Assembly (NCBI GenBank): GCA_004293265.1
Contig: RDXZ01000017.1
Location: forward strand, 1-48,157
Direction of reading: 5' to 3'
Source of the DNA: Bacteroidota bacterium
GTDB lineage: Bacteria; Bacteroidota; Bacteroidia; Cytophagales; Microscillaceae
Length of the DNA stretch: 48,157 bases
Below, piece by piece: positions 22,825 to 31,078 of the stretch. The notes below the pieces were generated by a model that was not told where the DNA came from, did not search any database, and saw only the letters and a program-made list of their open reading frames with translations. Position numbers and translations under genes: made by a program. Every line of letters starts with the position of its first letter. The first letter of the stretch is position 1.

Positions 22825-24078
22825 TTATCTTCCTGCAATTTCGGGCAAAGTATCAAAATTATACTCGCCGTTTTTCAATTTTTTAGCTATTATTTCAAAA
22901 GCTTTCAAAGTTTCGTCCACGTCTTCCAAAGTATGCACAGCAGTTGGGATTAATCTCAACATAATCACGCCTTTTGGCACCACAGGATAGGCTACAATTG
23001 AGCAAAAAATATTATAATTTTCTCTCAAATCTAATACCAAATGTGTTGCTTCCCCTACACTTCCACTCAAAAAAACGGGAGTTACGGGTGAGGTTGTGTT
23101 TCCGATATTAAAATTTCTTTGTCTAAGTCCACTTTGTAGTGCTTCCACAATTTTCCAAAGATTGTCTTTTAACTCAGGTTTTGTACGCAATAATTCGAGT
23201 CTTTTGATAGCCCCTTCTACTAAGGGCATTGGTAAAGATTTTGCAAAAATTTGTGAACGCAACACATAACGCAAATACATAGCAATTTTTTTAGTAGTCG
23301 CTACAAAAGCCCCAATACTTGCCATTGACTTAGCAAACGTTGAAAAATACAAATCAATTTCGTTTTGAATACCCAAATGTTCTCCTGTGCCTGCACCTGT
23401 TTTGCCCATTGTTCCAAATCCGTGTGCGTCATCAACTAATAATCTAAAATTATATTTGTTTTTGAGTTCTGCTATTTTATCTAAAATTCCAACCATACCA
23501 GACATACCAAAAACGCCTTCGGTAATTACCAAAATTCCGCCGCCAGTTTCTTCTGCTAATTTAGTTGCTCTTTTTAATTGTTTTTCACAACTTTCGATAT
23601 CATTGTGTTGAAATACAAATCTTTTGCCAATATGCAATCTTAATCCGTCAATAATACAAGCGTGAGATTGCTCATCATACACAATTACGTCTTTTCTATC
23701 GACCATTGCGTCAATAATTGATACAATTCCTTGATAACCAAAGTTTAACAAAATACAATCTTCTTTTTCTACAAATTCTGCTAATTGTGCTTCTAACAAT
23801 TCGTGTTGGTCTGAATTACCTGACATCATACGCGCGCCCATTGGATATGCCATTCCCCATTTGGCGGCTGATTCCCCATCAACTTTTCTAACTTCTGGGT
23901 GATTAGCTAAGCCTAAATAATTATTTAAACTCCAATTTAACATTTGCTTTCCTCTAAACCCCATGCGTGGATTAATTTCGCCTGTAAGTTTTGGAAAAGT
24001 ATAATATCCGTGCGCATCTTCAGAATATTGTCCTAAATTGCCCGGATTTTTTAATACTTTCTCGAATAAATCAACCAT
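22825..24078 (-). CDS. PLP-dependent alpha-oxoamine synthase (serine palmitoyltransferase or cysteate acyltransferase type)
   Basis: 417 residues of the AOS family (KBL/BioF/SPT), which condense an amino acid with an acyl-CoA or acyl-ACP with loss of CO2. The start (NNYLGLANHPEV), QSHAC (His139), LLVDDAHGFGTMG (Asp217, His219) and the Schiff-base Lys250 in STFAKSMASIGAF are intact. N-terminal residues 1-45 (FEKVLKNPGNLGQYSEDAHGYYTFPKLTGEINPRM) are characteristic of Bacteroidota SPT-like enzymes. These make sphingoid bases from Ser or, in sulfonolipid producers, capnine from cysteate. The sequence alone does not tell which. The promoter at 24128-24157 is well formed. Confidence 0.88.
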   Translation of the reverse strand: MVDLFEKVLKNPGNLGQYSEDAHGYYTFPKLTGEINPRMGFRGKQMLNWSLNNYLGLANHPEVRKVDGESAAKWGMAYPMGARMMSGNSDQHELLEAQLAEFVEKEDCILLNFGYQGIVSIIDAMVDRKDVIVYDEQSHACIIDGLRLHIGKRFVFQHNDIESCEKQLKRATKLAEETGGGILVITEGVFGMSGMVGILDKIAELKNKYNFRLLVDDAHGFGTMGKTGAGTGEHLGIQNEIDLYFSTFAKSMASIGAFVATTKKIAMYLRYVLRSQIFAKSLPMPLVEGAIKRLELLRTKPELKDNLWKIVEALQSGLRQRNFNIGNTTSPVTPVFLSGSVGEATHLVLDLRENYNIFCSIVAYPVVPKGVIMLRLIPTAVHTLEDVDETLKAFEIIAKKLKNGEYNFDTLPEIAGR

Positions 24079-24127
24079 CGTTTATAATAAATATACAATA
24101 AAAATATATTATAACTCAAAAAACGTT

Positions 24128-24157
24128 CAAAGATAGACAAAAAACGAGTTTTCCAAA
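24128..24157 (-). promoter_or_regulatory. Promoter of the alpha-oxoamine synthase gene
   Basis: Minus strand: -33 TTTG (24157-24154), 18-nt spacer, -7 TATCTTTG (24135-24128), giving a leader of about 43 nt. Both elements match the Bacteroidota consensus; it is one of the two best promoters in the window. Confidence 0.65.
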
Positions 24158-24304
24158 TAAAAAGCAGTTTTTTTATCTAAAAAAGTATATATTTTTTTGA
24201 AAATCATTGTATTTTTTTGATACAAAATTGTATTTTTTTTATATTTTAAATAATTTTCTTAGTTTTATATTTTTTCATACTGCACTTAATATATGTTGTT
24301 AAAA

Positions 24305-24401
24305 TATTGGTTAGTAAGTTCTACTAAGATTTATACAGATTAAAACGGATTTTTTTATTCTTATAAAAATTTTATCCATATAAATCTTAGAAGAACCAAT
24401 A
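24305..24401. repeat. Imperfect inverted repeat in a 480-bp gene-free stretch
   Basis: TATTGGTT..TTCT.CTAAGATTTATA (24305-24336) pairs with TATAAATCTTAGAAGAACCAATA (24379-24401), giving about 25 paired bases with small bulges. The loop contains AAACGGATTTTTT. No gene is seen between 24079 and 24560. A possible -7 element TAGATTTG (24438-24445) precedes the next gene. Confidence 0.65.
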
Positions 24402-24560
24402 AATATTAGCATAATTTATTAAAGATTGTTTTCTTTGTAGATTTGCATTTATTTTCTGTCATTATTTTCAAAAAAAAAATAATTTAACATTTTTATATCC
24501 ATAAATTGTAACATTTATAGATGTTTTTCAGTAATCAATTATATAACTAAAATATTTATA

Positions 24561-25328
24561 ATGATGAAAAAAATGCTCCTTACTTTATCGATAGTTTTTA
24601 TGACTATTTCGATGTCTTATGCACAATTTAGAGCCTCATTAGGTTATGAACTAAGTTTGCCAAGTAACCAAATGGCGTTAAACATTGGTGCAATTCACAA
24701 TTTTAAAATAGAAGGTTTAGTGAAAATGCCACACAATCGTTGGGCTTTTGGTATGGATTTAGGTATTGGTGGATATGGCTCAAAACGCGACCCAATCGTT
24801 TTTACACAAGGAAACACCACCACCAATACTTTTGTAAATGTAACCAATATGGTTTATAGTTTCAAAGGTTTGGCACAAGCAGATTTGTTTTCAGAAAATA
24901 AAAAATTTATGCCTTATTTTCATAGTGGTTTTGGAATGACTTTTTTTTCAACAGAATTAAGAGTTGATGACCCTCAAGATGTTGATGCTTGTCGCCCTTT
25001 GCAACAAGAAACTTTAAAATCTGACCAAACTTGGTTGGCAAGCGCGGGCTTAGGTGTGCGTTGGCAACCTAATACAGGTTGTGGTAGTTTTTATTTAGAT
25101 TTGCGTGCCACTCAAAATTTAGGTGGAAACTTAAGTTATATGAGTTTAAATCCGCCAACAGGTGCTACACATAATCACGCCAACAATGGTGGTTTTGACG
25201 GAACTCCTGTGAATGTAAATTTTGTCAATACACAAAACAATTTAATACATCAGCATAGAGTTGGCACAATTTATAATAGTGCTGTCAGTTATTGGGGCTT
25301 ACAATTGCAATTTGGTCTGAGGTTTTAA
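24561..25328 (+). CDS. Outer-membrane beta-barrel-type protein
   Basis: 255 residues. The signal peptide spans residues 1-21 (MKKMLLTLSIVFMTISMSYAQ). The mature chain is made of alternating hydrophobic strands typical of a small eight-stranded porin-like barrel (RASLGYELSLPSNQMALNIGAIHNF, WAFGMDLGIGGYG, FKGLAQADLF, YFHSGFGMTFF, WLASAGLGVRWQP). It ends with WGLQLQFGLRF; a terminal Phe after alternating hydrophobic residues is a usual barrel-insertion signal. Two internal Cys (DACRP, TGCGSF) could pair. The exact family is not recognised. A terminator follows immediately. Confidence 0.82.
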   Translation: MMKKMLLTLSIVFMTISMSYAQFRASLGYELSLPSNQMALNIGAIHNFKIEGLVKMPHNRWAFGMDLGIGGYGSKRDPIVFTQGNTTTNTFVNVTNMVYSFKGLAQADLFSENKKFMPYFHSGFGMTFFSTELRVDDPQDVDACRPLQQETLKSDQTWLASAGLGVRWQPNTGCGSFYLDLRATQNLGGNLSYMSLNPPTGATHNHANNGGFDGTPVNVNFVNTQNNLIHQHRVGTIYNSAVSYWGLQLQFGLRF

Positions 25329-25338
25329 GAAAAAAAAG

Positions 25339-25372
25339 TGTTGTTGTTGTTTTTTACAACAACATTTTTTTT
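25339..25372 (+). terminator. Intrinsic terminator of the beta-barrel protein gene
   Basis: TGTTGTTGT / ACAACAACA stem with a short T-rich loop and a T-run after it. Confidence 0.8.
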
Positions 25373-25450
25373 ATTTTAATTTATTTTCTAAAAAAGTCTA
25401 ATCAAAACAATTTTATTATTGCCTTATTTGAGTAATAATTTTATAATCCT

Positions 25451-25490
25451 AAACTGGTGCAAGAGTAATGCGTCAGTTTTATTTTTTTAG
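25451..25490 (+). terminator. Hairpin with T-run upstream of the restriction-modification pair
   Basis: AAACTGGTGC / GCGTCAGTTT (ten pairs, two G-T), 9-nt loop, then a T-rich tract. It has no gene of its own directly upstream and lies in a 427-bp gene-free region (25329-25755). It may insulate the R-M genes from read-through. The remainder of the gap is AT-rich and shows only the -7 element at 25624. Confidence 0.5.
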
Positions 25491-25623
25491 TTGAGTGAAA
25501 TTTTTTTATGATTCAAAAAAAATTTCAAAAAATACCCAAATTTTGCTGTCTGTGAGTTTGAAATGAAGAGTGAAAAATTTATAGAAATTTATGTTATTTT
25601 ATTTCTTTTTCATTTTTTTTTTA

Positions 25624-25631
25624 TAACTTTG
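25624..25631 (+). promoter_or_regulatory. -7 element upstream of the restriction-modification operon
   Basis: TAACTTTG followed by CA, 125 bp before the methyltransferase ATG, leaving a leader of about 115 nt. No clear -33 TTTG is present. Confidence 0.4.
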
Positions 25632-25755
25632 CAGACAATAAACCTAATTATATATATTTTGTTTTCAAAATAAAATAACCATTTTAACTTCATTTTTCTA
25701 ATTTTTTATCTATCACAAAAATATTAGTTAGTATCAAAAAATACCGAATAAAATT

Positions 25756-26769
25756 ATGAAATTACTTAAAGTTCCTTTACAAAAAGATTTATTTAATGTC
25801 CAAATTTCTAATAATAATTTGGAGTTAAAATATGTAAATGGAAATACTATGAAAATTAATTCTAATAATTTATTAGACCAATATTTTACAAAAGAAGTAA
25901 TTGCATTAGATTTATTTCAAAAAGTTCGTGATATTATATCAAAATACGAAGAAAATAATATTGATGATTTTCATTGGATAGAGCCAAGTGCTGGCAATGG
26001 CGTTTTTTTTAATCTATTACCTAAAAACAAAAGAACGGGCATAGATATTAGTCCTTTGAACAGTGAAATCATAAAATCTGATTATTTGGAATATACAATA
26101 CCTGATACGCAGAAAAATATTGTCATTGGAAATCCTCCTTTTGGACATAGAGGTGTGATGGCATTAAATTTTATAAATCATTCAAAAAATGCTGATTATG
26201 TATGTTTTATATTGCCAATGTTTTTTGAGAGCAAAGGAAAAGGATCGATAAAATACAGAGTAAAAGGTTTTCATTTAATTCATTCCGAAAGATTGCCCAA
26301 AGATGCTTTTTATATTCCACACAACAATAAAAATGTTGATGTGAAATGTGTATTTCAGATTTGGAGTAAAAACCACAAATCTGACAAAGAAGAGTTTAGT
26401 TGGTATAAAAATAGAAAAAATGAACCTTTTGGAGATTTAGTAAAAATCTTTACCGTTTCACTTGCTAAAAATAGAGAATGTGGTAAAAAGTGGATTTTTG
26501 AGCAGAAAGCTGATTTTTATATTTCTTCTACATTCCATAATGATATTTCAGTAGTTGATACTTTTGAAGAAGTTAAATACAAATCGGGAGTTGCTATTGT
26601 ATTTACCACCAAAGACGAAGAAATAAAAGAAAAATTAAAAAATCTTTTAAAAAATGCTGATTGGAAAAAATACGGAAGTTTGGCTACTAATTCTTGTTAT
26701 CATCTTGGAAAATCTAATGTATTTCAGTTGTTGCAAGATAATTCACATTTACTTAAAACAAACGATTAA
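25756..26769 (+). CDS. DNA adenine-N6 methyltransferase of a restriction-modification system
   Basis: 337 residues. Motif order is X (LDQYFTKEVIA, about 40-50), I (IEPSAGNGVFF, 75-85), II (GIDISPL, 95-101), and IV (NPPFG, 126-130). This is the gamma-class order, and NPPF marks amino-methylation of adenine. The target-recognition region is the C-terminal half (SWYKNRKNEPFGDLV... to ...CYHLGKSNVFQL). The closest partner is the next gene, 2 bp downstream, carrying a PD-ExK nuclease core. Together they look like a small Type II system, with the methyltransferase first. The recognition sequence cannot be predicted. Confidence 0.88.
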   Translation: MKLLKVPLQKDLFNVQISNNNLELKYVNGNTMKINSNNLLDQYFTKEVIALDLFQKVRDIISKYEENNIDDFHWIEPSAGNGVFFNLLPKNKRTGIDISPLNSEIIKSDYLEYTIPDTQKNIVIGNPPFGHRGVMALNFINHSKNADYVCFILPMFFESKGKGSIKYRVKGFHLIHSERLPKDAFYIPHNNKNVDVKCVFQIWSKNHKSDKEEFSWYKNRKNEPFGDLVKIFTVSLAKNRECGKKWIFEQKADFYISSTFHNDISVVDTFEEVKYKSGVAIVFTTKDEEIKEKLKNLLKNADWKKYGSLATNSCYHLGKSNVFQLLQDNSHLLKTND

Positions 26770-26771
26770 AA

Positions 26772-27323
26772 ATGGATTTAGAAAAAGAATTTCTCGAAAT
26801 TATTGAGAAAAAACATCAAGAACTAAACTTAGGAAAAAACTACAATGAAATATTCTCTAAAATTAGAGATTTTGAAGGTAATGCTATTGGACAAATTGGC
26901 GAAGAATATATAAAGCTCATTATTTCTCAAATTACAGAAATTGAAGATGATGGAATAATTCATAGTGAATATGATGTTCTTACCAAAACAGGTTTATATT
27001 TCGAAGTGAAAACTGCCAGAAAAGGACGAACTAATAATACTTTTCAATTTAATGGAATAAATCCAAAATATAATTATGATTATATGATTTGTTTAGGCGT
27101 TTGTGAAGATAAACTTTTGTATCGAATATTTTTAAAATCTGAAATACAATATATACACAAAGAAAGAAATCATTTTATTGTTCAAGGTGCGTATAAAAGG
27201 CAATTAGTACAAATGAATCCTGATAATCTTGTAAATTTAAAACTTACAATCAATTTGAATGATTTATATGATATATCCAATCTTATAACCGAATTGAACG
27301 AAATTTTAATTCCTAAATCTTAG
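26772..27323 (+). CDS. Restriction endonuclease with PD-(D/E)xK core
   Basis: 183 residues, not matched to a named enzyme. A candidate active site is EYDVLTKTGLYFEVKTARKG: Asp68, then Glu78-Val-Lys80, with an upstream acidic helix GQIGEEYIKLI (Glu44/Glu45). This order fits the D...ExK arrangement of Type II nucleases. It starts 2 bp after the methyltransferase stop, so translation is coupled. A short perfect hairpin (AACTGGTG-CTG-CACCAGTT, 27330-27348) and the second hairpin-repeat locus follow directly. The 1.57-kb two-gene cassette sits between a beta-barrel gene and aspS, consistent with insertion. Confidence 0.78.
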   Translation: MDLEKEFLEIIEKKHQELNLGKNYNEIFSKIRDFEGNAIGQIGEEYIKLIISQITEIEDDGIIHSEYDVLTKTGLYFEVKTARKGRTNNTFQFNGINPKYNYDYMICLGVCEDKLLYRIFLKSEIQYIHKERNHFIVQGAYKRQLVQMNPDNLVNLKLTINLNDLYDISNLITELNEILIPKS

Positions 27324-27329
27324 AAAAAC

Positions 27330-27348
27330 AACTGGTGCTGCACCAGTT
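27330..27348. other. Perfect palindrome just after the restriction endonuclease gene
   Basis: AACTGGTG-CTG-CACCAGTT, 7 bp past the stop. The word AACTGGTGC also occurs upstream of the R-M pair at 25452-25460. No T-run follows, so a stability or boundary role is as likely as termination. Confidence 0.5.
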
Positions 27349-27360
27349 GGGGAAAAAAAA

Positions 27361-27575
27361 CTGCAGTTGTCAATGTCGCAGATTGTCAAGTCTTCGACAT
27401 TGACAACTGCGACATTGACAACTGCAACATTGACAACTGAAAATTAGTATAAAATATTTTTTTTTCAAAGTTCTTATCAACTCTGAAAAAGTTCAAAACT
27501 TTGTCAGAGTTTTTACAAATTATAATTTTTTTGTTTTTTTCAGTTGTCAATGTCGAAGACTTGACAATCTGTAAA
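27361..27575. repeat. Hairpin repeat array, locus B
   Basis: The second locus of the family at 11452-11880. Module H occurs inverted at 27379-27409 and direct at 27541-27571. Between them are tandem copies of the CGACATTGACAACTG word and a spacer similar to 11711-11765. It lies between the restriction gene and the convergent aspS. Confidence 0.88.
27479..27515 (+). terminator. Terminator-like hairpin inside locus B
   Basis: AACTCTGAAAAAGTT / AACTTTGTCAGAGTT (one mismatch), loop CAA, followed by T5. It could end the R-M transcript. Confidence 0.65.
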
Positions 27576-27604
27576 AAAACAACTGCGAAAATAAAAAAAA
27601 GTAT

Positions 27605-29362
27605 TTATTTCTTTACCACATTCAACCCCAATTCATCTAATTGTGCTTGTGCAATCGTAGAAGGTGATTTTATCATTACATCTTTTCCTGAATTGTTTTT
27701 TGGAAAAGCAATAAAATCTCTAATCGAATCTGCCCCACCAAAAATAGAACATAATCTATCAAAACCAAACGCAATTCCGCCGTGCGGAGGGGCACCAAAT
27801 TCGAAAGCTTCCATCAAAAATCCAAATTGTGCTTTTGCCTCTTCTGGCGAAAATCCTAAAATGGATAACATTTTTTCTTGCAATGGACGTTGATAAATAC
27901 GAATCGAACCACCACCTACTTCTGTGCCATTGATAACCATATCATAGGCATTGGCACGAATATCGCCCCAAGTTTTTTGGTCTTCTAACAAATTTTCATC
28001 TTCAGGTTTTGGAGCAGTGAAAGGGTGGTGCATTGCATAAAAACGATTGTCTTCTTCGCTATATTCCAACAATGGAAAATCTAAAACCCACAAAGCCGAA
28101 AATTTATTTTTATCTCTCAAACCTAATTTATTACCCATTTCCAAACGCAATTCATTGAGTTGTTTGCGTACTTTATTGGTTTCTCCTGATAAAATCAACA
28201 ACAAATCGCCTGCTTTTGCATTCATTTTTTGTGCGATTTTTTGTAAATCTTCTGATGAATAAAATTTATCTACTGACGATTTAAAACTTCCATCGGCTTC
28301 ACATCTAATATACACCAAACCTTTTGCACCAATTTGAGGACGTTTGATGAAATCTGTCAATTCATCGATTTGTTTGCGTGTATAATTTGCACAATTTTCA
28401 GCACAAATACCAACAATTAGTTCTGCCTCATCAAATATTTGAAAAGATTTTCCTTTTGTAACGTCATTCAATTCAATAAATTTCATATCAAAACGTGTGT
28501 CAGGTTTATCAGAACCATACAAACGCATTGCTTCGCTGTATGTCATTCGTGGCACTTCGGGCAAATTATAATTTTTGACTGACGAAAATAGATGTCTAAT
28601 CAAACCTTCAAAAGTATTCAAAATATCTTCTTGTGTGATAAAAGACATTTCGCAATCGATTTGTGTAAATTCAGGTTGTCTATCTGCTCTCAAATCTTCA
28701 TCTCTAAAACATTTTACAATTTGGTAATATTTATCAAAACCAGCCACCATCAAAATTTGTTTGAAAGTTTGTGGTGATTGAGGCAACGCATAAAATTCCC
28801 CTTGATTGAGGCGTGAAGGCACTACAAAATCTCTCGCTCCTTCGGGAGTAGATTTGATTAAAACAGGGGTTTCAACATCAATAAAACCTAAATCATCTAA
28901 ATAATTACGTGTTGCACGATTCATTTGGTGGCGTAATTCAAGATTTTTACGAACAGGATTACGTCTTAAATCTAAATATCTGTACTCCATTCTTAGTTCG
29001 TCTCCGCCGTCAGTTTCGTCCTCAATCAAAAAAGGAGGAACTTTTGAGGTATTTAAGACCTCGATTTGCTCAACTAAAATTTCGATATCACCTGTTGGAA
29101 TATTTGGATTTTTAGAACTTCTTTCGCTTACTTTTCCTGTGATTTTGACTACAAATTCTCGTCCTAATTTACGTAATTGTTCTTGAATTTCAGGTTTTGA
29201 AGTTCCTTCGATGGCAGTGATTTGAGTGATGCCATATTTATCTCTGATGTCTGCAAAAGTAAGATGACCTTTATCGCGTGTGCGTTGTACCCAACCGCAA
29301 ATCGTAACAGATGTATTAATATGTGTTAAGCGGAGTTCTCCGCAGTGATGAGTTCTTAACAT
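27605..29362 (-). CDS. aspS: Aspartyl-tRNA synthetase
   Basis: Class II synthetase charging tRNA-Asp. 585 residues from the ATG at 29362, whose first residues [10 protein letters not shown] match the usual AspRS start; a TTG 42 bp upstream overlaps the promoter -7 element and is rejected. The N-terminal OB domain is [23 protein letters not shown]. Motif 2 is [18 protein letters not shown], motif 3 is GIAFGFDRL, and the bacterial GAD insertion lies in between. The end (LGLNVVKK) is normal. Whether it is discriminating or also charges Asn cannot be judged. Convergent with the R-M operon across repeat locus B. Confidence 0.97.
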   Translation of the reverse strand: MLRTHHCGELRLTHINTSVTICGWVQRTRDKGHLTFADIRDKYGITQITAIEGTSKPEIQEQLRKLGREFVVKITGKVSERSSKNPNIPTGDIEILVEQIEVLNTSKVPPFLIEDETDGGDELRMEYRYLDLRRNPVRKNLELRHQMNRATRNYLDDLGFIDVETPVLIKSTPEGARDFVVPSRLNQGEFYALPQSPQTFKQILMVAGFDKYYQIVKCFRDEDLRADRQPEFTQIDCEMSFITQEDILNTFEGLIRHLFSSVKNYNLPEVPRMTYSEAMRLYGSDKPDTRFDMKFIELNDVTKGKSFQIFDEAELIVGICAENCANYTRKQIDELTDFIKRPQIGAKGLVYIRCEADGSFKSSVDKFYSSEDLQKIAQKMNAKAGDLLLILSGETNKVRKQLNELRLEMGNKLGLRDKNKFSALWVLDFPLLEYSEEDNRFYAMHHPFTAPKPEDENLLEDQKTWGDIRANAYDMVINGTEVGGGSIRIYQRPLQEKMLSILGFSPEEAKAQFGFLMEAFEFGAPPHGGIAFGFDRLCSIFGGADSIRDFIAFPKNNSGKDVMIKSPSTIAQAQLDELGLNVVKK

Positions 29363-29401
29363 TTCTTTACTGAAAAAATTTAAAGATGTTTTTTTTTGGT
29401 G

Positions 29402-29409
29402 CAAATATA
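29402..29409 (-). promoter_or_regulatory. -7 element of aspS
   Basis: Minus-strand TATATTTG, 40 bp before the aspS ATG, giving a leader of about 33 nt. No -33 TTTG at the expected distance. Confidence 0.45.
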
Positions 29410-29593
29410 TGTATTGTTTAAGAAAAAAATAAATATTTTAATCATTTTTTTAGATGTTAAATCTTTATTTATCATCTTTTTGGATTTTTATAAATTTTTC
29501 AAAATGAAAAAAAAACCTTTTCATTTTGAAAAAAAGCAAAAATATTTTTTTTATAAATATTTGATTATCAATAAATTAAAATTTATTTTTCAA

Positions 29594-29610
29594 TTGGCAT
29601 AAAGCGTGTA
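29594..29610 (+). promoter_or_regulatory. Candidate sigma-54 promoter upstream of ktrB
   Basis: TTGGCATAAAGCGTGTA resembles TTGGCACG-N4-TTGCA: the -24 TGGCA is complete, while the -12 reads GTGTA in place of TTGCA. It lies about 93 bp before the preferred ktrB start, in a locus that ends with a sigma-54 activator gene. The -12 GC is not perfect, so confidence is modest. Confidence 0.35.
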
Positions 29611-29702
29611 CTACTTCTTTCAATCACAATAAAAAATGATTGTATATGTATAATAAAATAAAAAATCAAAATTTTGATAATAAAACTAACCATACCAAAA
29701 AT

Positions 29703-31040
29703 ATGACTAACTCTATAAAAAAAACAGGTATCAAACGAATACTTCCCGAACAACATTTATTTGTTGGTTTTTTGGTATATACTTTAATCGGAACACTTTT
29801 ATTATTTATTCCTTTTGCACAAAAAAAAGACACTTCTTTTTTAGATTGTTTGTTTGCGGCTACCTCTGCTATCTCTACGACAGGTTTATTGACTGTGAGT
29901 TTATATGATAATTTTACTTTCTTTGGGCAATTTATTATTATGTTATTGATTCAGATTGGGGGGATTGGTTATATGACTTTTAGTTCATTTATTATATTGA
30001 CAGGTGCAAAAAGATTATCTAATTTTAGGATTAAAGTTTTTAATACAGGCTTTACGATGCCCAAAGGATTTAATCCATTTGAATTTATTAGGTCAATTAT
30101 TATTTTTACGGTAGTCATCGAAACCATTGGAGCATTATTATTTTTTATTGCCTTTGTCAATGCGGGTGTACCTATTGATTTTGCGATATGGAGTTCTATT
30201 TTTCATAGTGTTTCTACTTTTTGTACGGCAGGTTTTGGTTTGTATAACAATAGTTTTGAAAACTATCCTACACATTATTTTTTAAATATAATCATTATTG
30301 TTTTGAGTTATTTGGGAGCTATGGGCTTCATTGTGTTGATTGATGTATGGAATTATCTAACCAAAAAAACAAAAGAAATAACTTTTACTTCTAAGGTTAT
30401 TATTTTAGTAACTTTTGCTTTGAGTTTTGTGGGTACTTTGATTATATTTTTTACTGAACCAAGTATTCAAAAATATGCTACAATGGATAGACTTTTAATT
30501 TCTTTGTTTCAAGCGATGTCTGCTTTGACTACCGTTGGTTTTAATAGTATTCCAATTAGCACAATGGTTATGCCTGTTTTATTAATATTGACTTTTTTGA
30601 TGTATATTGGTGCTTCTCCTTCGGGTACGGGCGGAGGTATGAAATCTACTACACTTACTTCTGTGGTTTCGGTGGTGTATAGTCGTTTGATAGGTAGCAA
30701 AAAAGTACAATTTTTAGGTAAAGAAATACCTGAAAAAAGAGTAGATATGGCGGTAGCAGTCTTTATATTTTATACTTCTTGGATATTTTTAGGTGTTTTT
30801 GTATTGAGTTTTACAGAAAAAGCAACGCTTACCTCTTTACTTTTTGAAGTATGTTCATCTTTGGGTACTGTGGGTTTGAGTGCAGGTTTGACAGGTTCTT
30901 TGACAAGTTTTGGTAAAATTGTATTGACTTTTTTGATGTTTATTGGGCGTGTCGGAGTTTTAACTTTTGGTATCGCTTTATTCTCTCGACAAAGTGATGA
31001 AGATTTAGAGAAAGTAGAACCCACAGATTTAGCAGTGTAA
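29703..31040 (+). CDS. ktrB: KtrB/TrkH-type potassium uptake pore protein
   Basis: Inner-membrane K+ translocating subunit with four M1-P-M2 repeats. The selectivity-filter loops are visible: ATSAISTTGL, SVSTFCTAGFG, AMSALTTVGFN and CSSLGTVGLS, each with the single conserved Gly. PSGTGGGMKSTTL after the third repeat is a family signature. The 445-residue length from ATG 29703 (MTNSIKKTG) equals that of typical KtrB; two earlier in-frame starts (TTG 29640, ATG 29646) are possible. No cytosolic KtrA/TrkA subunit is nearby. Instead an outer-membrane barrel, a histidine kinase and a sigma-54 activator follow. Confidence 0.88.
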   Translation: MTNSIKKTGIKRILPEQHLFVGFLVYTLIGTLLLFIPFAQKKDTSFLDCLFAATSAISTTGLLTVSLYDNFTFFGQFIIMLLIQIGGIGYMTFSSFIILTGAKRLSNFRIKVFNTGFTMPKGFNPFEFIRSIIIFTVVIETIGALLFFIAFVNAGVPIDFAIWSSIFHSVSTFCTAGFGLYNNSFENYPTHYFLNIIIIVLSYLGAMGFIVLIDVWNYLTKKTKEITFTSKVIILVTFALSFVGTLIIFFTEPSIQKYATMDRLLISLFQAMSALTTVGFNSIPISTMVMPVLLILTFLMYIGASPSGTGGGMKSTTLTSVVSVVYSRLIGSKKVQFLGKEIPEKRVDMAVAVFIFYTSWIFLGVFVLSFTEKATLTSLLFEVCSSLGTVGLSAGLTGSLTSFGKIVLTFLMFIGRVGVLTFGIALFSRQSDEDLEKVEPTDLAV

Positions 31041-31078
31041 TTTTTTATTTTTATTACTATTTTTTAATTTTTATCACA

